DNA from: Hyparrhenia diplandra
Lineage: Eukaryota > Streptophyta > Magnoliopsida > Poales > Poaceae
Assembly (NCBI GenBank): GCA_015847255.1
Contig: JADLZK010008433.1
Coordinates: forward strand, 124,001 to 188,000
Length of the DNA: 64,000 nucleotides
Direction: 5' to 3'
Shown here: positions 57,857 through 64,000 of the stretch, piece after piece
Layout: the number at the start of each line of letters is the position of its first letter
Numbering within the stretch: the stretch's first letter is position 1
Notes under the pieces: model-generated
What the model saw: only the letters and a program-made list of their open reading frames with translations
Databases searched by the model: none
What the model was told of the DNA's origin: nothing
Translations under genes and position numbers: made by a program

Positions 57857-58370
57857 GCCGCTATGGCTGCCGACTCTCGGGCGGGGAGGCACTGAGCTAC
57901 CTGGGGTACCAAAAGAAAGCGTGCACTCCCGGTGCACCAGGGTGGCGGAGGCCCAGTGGGCTGTGATGGACGTGCCAGCCAAATCACTGCAGGCTGCTTT
58001 CGTCCGGCTGCCTTATCGAGGACATGCCCAATGGCTACTGCAAGGTAAGTAGTACAGTGTCCTACTCTTGCTAAATTCTACATTCATTGATATCCCTCCT
58101 ACAGTAATTATATTTCAGAATTCAGATCTTCAACTTGAAATTCACTCGCATTGCAGATGACATGGGTTGTCCACGAGAAGTATGGCCAGACCACCGTGCC
58201 AACATTGTTCAGGCCACTGTTCTGCTCTGGAAAGGCTCTCGGAGTGGAAGAGCGCGGGCGGGCAAGTCACCACTTGTGCTGCTGGCCATGTAGCCACGTC
58301 CTCCTGCTCTGCTGGCGTGCATTTGGATGTCTTTGAAGACCACAGCTGAATAATCGATGGCAATGGGAGC

Positions 58371-58541
58371 GACGAAGCCAGCGGTGGGGCTGGTTGGGCT
58401 CCAGCCCCACCTACGCATGCGTGACATGTGGAGCCCTACCTAAGCCCTACCTTAAATTTTATGTCTAATTATAGAGATTAGGAGGGGCTAAGCTTTATTA
58501 GAAGGGCCTAAGCCCCAGCTAAACCTTTTTCTGGCTTCGTC
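58371..58541. mobile_element. 171-bp MITE with GACGAAGCCAG ends
   Basis: Perfect inverted ends GACGAAGCCAG and CTGGCTTCGTC, with AGC on both sides (58368-58370 and 58542-58544). The U4 counterpart ATGGCAATGGCAGCGGCTTAT (40563) is uninterrupted. GGGCTTAGG and GTAGGGCT-type motifs repeat inside. A 3-bp non-TWA target duplication makes the superfamily unclear. Confidence 0.75.
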
Positions 58542-58559
58542 AGCTTATCGGTGATTCTG

Positions 58560-60834
58560 AAGAAAAATAAATATGTATAAACACGTCTACTGTTCAGAGG
58601 CATGCATGAAGTCTATTTTATGTTTTTTTGTTCATTTTCTTTCAATCCTGTCGTGTGGAATTTGTCATTCATCGGGTTGGAGTCACAACAGGTCTGTTTG
58701 TATTCTGAAAATGTACCCTTGGGGGACATGTTTCTTTTTCGTTTTTTAAAAATTTGGTTAGTGCCAGCATGTAATGTTCTTCACGACACTTCAAGCTGAG
58801 ATACAGTGTACACTCTTCTATTTATTGTGAAGTTTAACACTTAGTTTTATCGATTGTTCCCTATATGCACCTTGCATAAGGCTGATCTAGAAATACATAC
58901 TGTATGATAGAGGTTATTCCTTATTTTTTTACATACAGGCCCTAGACTTCAGTGACTACACAGATTTATGTGGTTTAGGAGGGTCTCCATCTTCCAACAG
59001 GTCATATATGTATGTACTTCTTGTTTGGCATTTCCTCGTTCTTCTCCTCAATTTTCTCCAACTCTGTGATATACAGCTGAGGTGGACGACGACCAGCCTG
59101 TGCCTTCATCACATGGATTGCTGAGCAAGATACCTGCAATCTAAATGGTGGCTTCGTTGAATCCTGCATCAGTACATACAGACCTGCCCAATATATTTTA
59201 TATGAGAAGACACGCCAAAAACTTCACAAGGGTATTTGATTAATTTATTGTCAAAACACACCCTATTCTGAGCCTTTAACAAATTGAGGCAATTCTCAGG
59301 GTTAAAATCTTTTACCATGCACTGAAGTCTTACTTATCCACCTCCAAAGTTTTGCTCCGATCCTAATTCCATGGAAATGTCATCAGTGTCACAACATGAT
59401 GCAACTATAGACCAAACCACATGAACAATAACTCAAAAAACAGATGAGAGATTGATTAATTTTGATCACAGGAGTAACATGTTGGATTACCCTGCCACTT
59501 TCTTTTGTTCATGATATCTTTAGTTAAAATGGCATCATTCTCTATCTACCCTGAGAAACATTATAATTCGATCAGATTATTTTGGCCTTCCATATAGGAA
59601 CAAAGGACTGCCCTATCTTAGAGCAAGTCAAATGATCATACACAGATCAAACTGAGTCATATTCATTCAAGCATAAGCCAAGAATATTGTCACACTACAT
59701 AGACCACTGCTCATTGATAATGTCTGGAGCCATCTTCTGAACTCAATGACCCCTTCACTTAATGATCGCTTTCTGCATATATAATATCTAATTCATAGAG
59801 AATGTGATGAGAGAGATATAAAAGTTTGTTCTGGAACAAAAATCAATCGACAAAAGAATGCTATCACCTCTATCAGCTTTACAAGGTCAATCCAGATGAG
59901 ATTATCATTTTTATGTACATTTGAATTTCTATTGCACTTCTTTTTGCATTTTCTGTACATTTGAATTTCTATTGCACTTCTTTTGCATTTACATATATGC
60001 ACCCATTTCACAAGATGGTACTTCATCTTATTTGTGAACGGGGTCACCAACCTAAACTAAAGGGGGCCCTGGGCAGGGGGCGGGGCGGGGGGGCACCTTC
60101 GATTCAGTCCTACTTGGTAAAACCAACTAGTACTAAAAGGTCCCTTTTTATTTTCTTTTATCATTTCTTTTTTCTTTCATGGTTGCTTTCCATTCAATTC
60201 TTTTTATTCTCATTCACGAAGTTCTTCATACAATCTAAAATATAATTTAAAACAAGTCAATACAAACGAGATGCTCATAAGTAGATCACCAAGTTTGACT
60301 CACGCCGCACAATGAACTCAGTGAAATATAGGTCACAGATGTAGTATAAGAGAATATAGTTGTTGTAGAGCAACACATTAAGTACTGTGCTCTCCCTTGC
60401 TTCATAACTACGAGCTCAAGTTCTACTAATGATAAGCGGTGGTCGAGAAGTGGCTAAGTTAGATTTGTTTTCGTCACAAGCAACTTTTCCTGGAATCCTA
60501 TGTAGTGATTGTTGGCCCTTTCAGTGACATATTCGTAATGATTACCCAATTGATACATTGTCTAGTTTAGAATGACTTTAAGGCTGCTAGCTACCTATGT
60601 TGGTTGAGTCATAGTCATCAAACCTGTAAGTGTGTTGACAAAAATGAATATGAGAACCAAACATATCATCATAAAAGTAAGCAAAAAAAATGAGGTCGCT
60701 GTCAAACCAATGGGTGGTCGGCGCAGGTTGTTGGCAGCCAATGCACAGTCCTCGTAGGAGGACGAGGATGACCATAGGGTAGCTGGTCGGTGCTAGAGCT
60801 CATCTCATTGATAGTGGTGGCATGGTCTAGGTTG
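58560..60834. repeat. Unit 5 3' spacer
   Basis: The most complete 3' spacer: parallel to 40600-43230 without the LINE stub. It includes a 38-bp local tandem duplication (59914-59990), the ACTAAAGG palindromic block (60053-60135), and the counterpart of the U3 minus-strand exon remnant (60480-60620, with stops). No gene is seen. Confidence 0.6.
59914..59990. repeat. 38-bp tandem duplication in U5
   Basis: GTACATTTGAATTTCTATTG with CACTTCTTTT(T)GCATTT occurs twice in a row. U3 (22065) and U4 (42698) have one copy. Confidence 0.85.
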
Positions 60835-60842
60835 GCTTCGGG

Positions 60843-61010
60843 CAGGGGCGGAGCCAGGATGAGCTTTCAGGGGAGGCTAAATAGTGGAGTGTTAGCAAAA
60901 ATCAAGAGATTTAATGGTAAAATAAAGACTAAGCTACAGTGATTAGCACATAAATTAACCTCACCAGGGGGGCTGCAGCCCGGGCAGCCCCACCCGTGGA
61001 TCCGCCCCTG
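60843..61010. mobile_element. hAT-type MITE, 168 bp
   Basis: Ends CAGGGGCGGAGCCA and TGGATCCGCCCCTG, flanked by the perfect 8-bp repeat GCTTCGGG (60835-60842 and 61011-61018). CAGGGGCGGA is a common plant hAT terminus. In U4 the site is uninterrupted (GGCCTCGGGCAGTCC, 43226). Confidence 0.95.
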
Positions 61011-61018
61011 GCTTCGGG

Positions 61019-62248
61019 CACTCCACGATGAGTCTGGTACCTTTCTTTTGCCCTTTTTTTTTAATGCGGCAAAGCGAAAAAAAAATATAGTTCATGGTTG
61101 GCAGTCAAGGAAACTACCACTTCCTTGAGTATTTCCAAATAGACTCAAGCAAATACATATTTTCCTTGAGTGTATGAAATAATACTTAAGAAATATGCAT
61201 TTCCTTGGAGGATTTTTGCAACTGCCAAGGTAATATATATTCCTAGAGGGTTAAATCTTTGCACTCAACGAATTTGGTGACCCTCAAGGTTATTCCATTT
61301 TGTGGTATTACCTGCACAAATATCTCAAACTCGCTCCTTAGTATTTGAGTAGATTCCATCATGCTTAACCCCCAAATAAGTTGTTGTATTCATATGAATT
61401 CTTTTTGGCACATCATGCAGAAATGCAGGTTGCAGATGCAAAATGCTCTCCTGCAAAATTTAAGAATATCAAAGTAAGAACACTACTCTTCAATTATACC
61501 AGGACTGATACTATTCATCCTACACATTAACAATATAAAGAAATAGTCGTGTACAAAGTGCAGGGCTGAATCTCTTTACCTCTATGAAACAAAAGTAGTT
61601 AGTCTCATGACCTGTCTTATTATGCATCTAAATAAATAGGAACACTATACCACAACACGGCTGCACAGACATCTGAGGCTAAAAGTTATCTTTACCGATG
61701 GATTATCTGACACATCGGATTAACTTCAATCTTTAATTTCCTAACCCAGCGAAGGTCTAAAGTACATCTGATTTTGCGCTTGCACAGACCTATGCTAAAA
61801 AAAGTGAGCGCCTGTTGTACAAACCGCATGCTGCCTATGTATATAAACTATAGGGGCCAACTGGTCAAACAGTGGTTGCCTGACCAGTTCTAGTAATGTT
61901 TGTTGATGCTCCTGCAAATTCAATTCATCTTGCTTCCATGGACGGTATAGCTTCCTCTAAGCATAAACTCATTAGCTTACTCAGGCTGTTCCAATGTTTC
62001 AGTCGTCTGTACAACTTCTCTCTGCCCTGTAGTTTTGCTTGAGAAACTCCACAAACACTATATCCATGTGTAATATATTACTGACTCTCTCTCTATTGTC
62101 CACTCTATGTTGTGCAAATGGTAGCTTCATGTGACCATGTACTTGAATAATATAATCTACACAATATATATCACAGGTTTGAGGCCCTATGTTTCTCATG
62201 TTTATGTGAGTATGAGGATGCACAATCAACCAATAGGAGAAAAAAGAC
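61019..62248. repeat. Unit 5 3' spacer, end, and sequence beyond
   Basis: To about 61790 this follows 43240-43563, 48481-48910 and 35300-35920. From 61790 to 62248 I see no counterpart in the window and no gene; TATATA-rich patches occur at 62150. Confidence 0.5.
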
Positions 62249-62251
62249 AAA

Positions 62252-63398
62252 CACTACTACAAAAGGTAACTAAGGGAGCGCCTGCCATTTTGATTAGGGG
62301 CGGCTCAAAGTGTAACTAAGGGAGCGCCTGCCATTTTGATTAGGGGCGGCTCATACTTTGAGCCGCCCCTATAGTATGTATAAAAATCCGGCTGTTGACA
62401 AACCGTCTCTATCGACGACACATTAGGGGCGGCTCGTGTACCAGCCGCCCCTATCGTTATCGGGGCCGGTTCAATCACCGGCCCCCTATGTGGTCCACAA
62501 TAGGGGCGGCTCTATATTACGGGCCCCCTATAGTGGGATGTCGAATTTTAAAATGAGGCACTAAAAATTAAAATTTAAGTAAACGACCTCTTTTATATGG
62601 AAAAACTTCCTAAATAACAATTTTAGATCTTGAAAAGTTATGAATCTTTGTTGTTGACCACTTTTTCATTTGCATTTATTTGATGCCTCAAAAGTGGGTT
62701 TGAATGTGTAAACTTTTGAAATTTGAATTTTTCAAACGACCTTGGATGGAAAAACTTCCTAAATAACAATTGTAGATCTCGAAAAGTTATGAAACTTTGT
62801 AGTTGACCACTTTTTAGTTTGAAATCATCTAGTCATGCAAAAGCTATGTTCAAATGTCTCAAATTTGAAATTCAAATTTAAAGAACGATCTTGGACGGAA
62901 AAACTTCCTAAATATGAAATGTAGATCTCGAAAAGTTATGAAACTTTGTAGTTGACCACTTTTTAGTTTGAATCCATTTAGGGCCTCAAATAGTCAATTT
63001 ACGCTCGGATTGTATAATATATGGGGACGCTGAATGGGATATGGACACATGCAAGTGTGCGCAGCAGTGGAGGAGAGTATTGCACGCGAGCTCGAGGTCG
63101 TGGGTTCAAATCTTGGCGGCCGCAACATTTGTAAAAAGCCTAAAAATCACCATATGTAGGGGATGTGGGTGGGTGGCCGCTGGGGTCCTTAACCCGATTA
63201 AAAAAATTGTTGCTATTTTTTTTTAATTTTGAAAATGTGAAATCTGGGACAACCCTGATGTGGCCTCATTAGGGGGGCTGAGACAACCGCCCCTAATGTG
63301 GAACCACATTAGGAGCGCATGGTTAGGGGCGGCTGGAAAAACCGCCCCTAGAGTCCATCTCCAATCGCCCCTATATATAGTTGGTCATTGTAGTAGTG
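62252..63398. mobile_element. Non-autonomous CACTA element, 1147 bp
   Basis: Begins CACTACTACAAAAGG and ends GGTCATTGTAGTAGTG, with AAA on both sides (62249-62251 and 63399-63401). Subterminal repeats of AGGGGCGGCT and its complement AGCCGCCCCT occur on both sides. A 58-bp segment with GGGAGCGCCTGCCATTTTGA is duplicated in tandem at 62270-62352. The middle holds three related blocks of about 125-165 bp (62590, 62745 and 62895), each with AAAACTTCCTAAATA and GTTGACCACTTTTT. It has no transposase. Confidence 0.92.
63056..63112 (+). other. Pol III A/B-box-like pair inside the CACTA element
   Basis: TGTGCGCAGCAGTGG (63056-63070) resembles a tRNA A box and GGTTCAAATC (63103-63112) a B box. The spacing is about 33 bp. 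It may be a tRNA-derived SINE fragment, but no tRNA fold is evident. Confidence 0.4.
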
Positions 63399-63532
63399 AA
63401 AGCGAACTAGTGAAACACATTATCCTCTCTTGATTCAAGCACAAGCAGAGCAGCAACAGGCGCATCAAGTGGGCCTGTAGTCCTAGTATACATTATATGA
63501 TGAGCAAAGGTTCAAGATGATATTTGGTATTA

Positions 63533-63676
63533 CCTTCATTCCAAATTATAAGATATTGTGGCTTTTCTAGATACAGCTCTTTTACTATGTATCTAGACAT
63601 AGTGTATAACTAGGTGTATAGCAAAAGAAATGTATCTAGAAAAACCGAAACGTCTTATAATTTGGAACGGAGTGAG
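63533..63676. mobile_element. Stowaway MITE, 144 bp
   Basis: Ends CCTTCATTCCAAATTATAAG and CTTATAATTTGGAACGGAGTGAG, flanked by TA (63531-63532 and 63677-63678). Typical Stowaway terminus of the CTCCCTCCGTTCC type, somewhat decayed on the left. Confidence 0.85.
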
Positions 63677-64000
63677 TACGTTATTACCATGGAGACATAT
63701 ACTAATTTCATAGCCATTGCTTCTGCTTCTTAAAACAATTCTATTTTGTGGTCATAGTTACAGCGCTATCGATCAATAACTGCACAACATAAGTTTTTTT
63801 TTTTTTTTTTTTTTTGACAAGTATGATTATTAGTACGATAACAAAGAGTAGCCCAAACTGCTCATGGATGGAAATGAGACATTTTTTTTTTCTTTTTATC
63901 TTATAGATGGGTTTATGTGCAGAAGTAATAATTTGCTTTGTTATCTTACCCGGCTGTGTGTTCAATCTATATGATCTGCAAAGGATATATTAGGGCTTAA
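63677..64000. repeat. Spacer resembling the unit 2 5' region; array may continue
   Basis: After a T23 run (63795-63817), the tract TATGATTATTAGTACGATAACAAAG, then AACTGCTCATGGATGGAAATG and CTTATAGATGGGT matches 12175-12260 and 10985-11110. This suggests that another unit begins past the window edge. Confidence 0.5.

Larger units (their letters stand above)
52433..58350 (+). pseudogene. HD-Zip class IV START-domain gene relic, U5, split by two insertions
   Basis: Exon 1 begins with LRSYAMTDSSSRKLDLEEFL and RITKLKMFVIC (52433-52590). A 4.2-kb insertion interrupts it, after which the exon continues with CTTTATCTCCGCAAGGGGGAGCCGCTAT (56787-56816). A 1.04-kb hAT-like element then interrupts it, and the exon resumes at 57857 (PLWLPTL-like, then LPGVPKES). 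A deletion joins exon 1 directly to the middle of exon 3 (about 57940), giving AEAQWAVMDVPAKSLQAAF. The donor at 58044 (CAAG|GTAAGT) and the acceptor at 58156 remain. The last exon (58157-58350) reads MTWVVHEKYGQTTVPTLFRP and LFCSGKALGVEERGRASHH. It shares the 33-bp exon 3 deletion with U4, which marks them as sister copies. Confidence 0.8.

Noticed and set aside
230..61790. A homeodomain or leucine zipper upstream of any START relic
   Set aside because: Searched by eye in all five units; no WFQNRR-type or KRK-rich homeodomain sequence was found in any frame.
63056..63112. A functional tRNA gene
   Set aside because: A- and B-box-like motifs are present but no acceptor stem or anticodon arm can be formed.

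Overview
The window is plant nuclear DNA, almost certainly from a grass. It has long AT-rich spacers, GC-rich coding relics, and Stowaway, Tourist, hAT and CACTA miniature elements. It also holds L1-type LINE tails with poly(A), Ty1-copia and long-LTR retroelement sequence, and a PIF/Harbinger element. I found no intact protein-coding host gene, no rRNA or tRNA gene and no CRISPR-like array. Nearly everything is either a decayed, repeatedly duplicated gene unit or a transposable element inserted into it.

The backbone is a head-to-tail, plus-strand array of five copies of one unit. They are called U1 to U5 here: about 230-6725, 10830-17060, 18400-36060 without its nested insertions, 36060-48955, and 48955-61790. 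Each unit carries, in order: (a) a 5' spacer; (b) a minus-strand scrap of Ty1-copia pol; (c) three or so degenerate tandem repeats of about 110 bp; (d) a TATAAAA box; (e) the relic of an HD-Zip class IV START-domain gene; (f) a conserved 3' spacer. The START exons are recognisable by residues such as FPGIVAGVTASGAISGG, MNAELQV.SP, QWAVMDVS and TTVPTMFRPLFCSGKALG. The TATA box is missing in U3, where the promoter end and first exons are deleted. No homeodomain or leucine zipper was seen. Every copy has its own frameshifts, splice-site losses or deletions. U4 and U5 share a 33-bp exon deletion and a longer 5' spacer, so they are the youngest duplicates.

Mobile elements sit in the units as datable layers, and the other units usually show the matching empty site. 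U1 has a 1.8-kb LINE-like insertion at its TATA box, a LINE stub and a MITE. U2 has a MITE in an exon and a 2-kb 5'-truncated LINE. U3 has a Stowaway MITE and a 3.8-kb two-gene PIF/Harbinger element. The transposase gene of that element is split by an 8-kb LTR retrotransposon with no coding capacity. U4 has a LINE stub and a short CACTA-like element that itself contains a 4-kb solo LTR. U5 has a 4.2-kb gene-fragment-carrying insertion (DUF1664 and zf-XS exons), a 1.04-kb hAT-like element in the same START exon and two small MITEs. After U5 come a 1.15-kb CACTA element and a Stowaway MITE, and the window ends in the start of what looks like another unit spacer.

The stretches 7181-10830 and 17551-18400 are largely unexplained, apart from a Tourist MITE and a short tandem repeat with retroelement-like character. 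I found no strong candidate for a new biological system. The most interesting points are the array with its shared promoter repeats, the exon-like modular interior of the non-coding retrotransposon, and the captured gene fragments.
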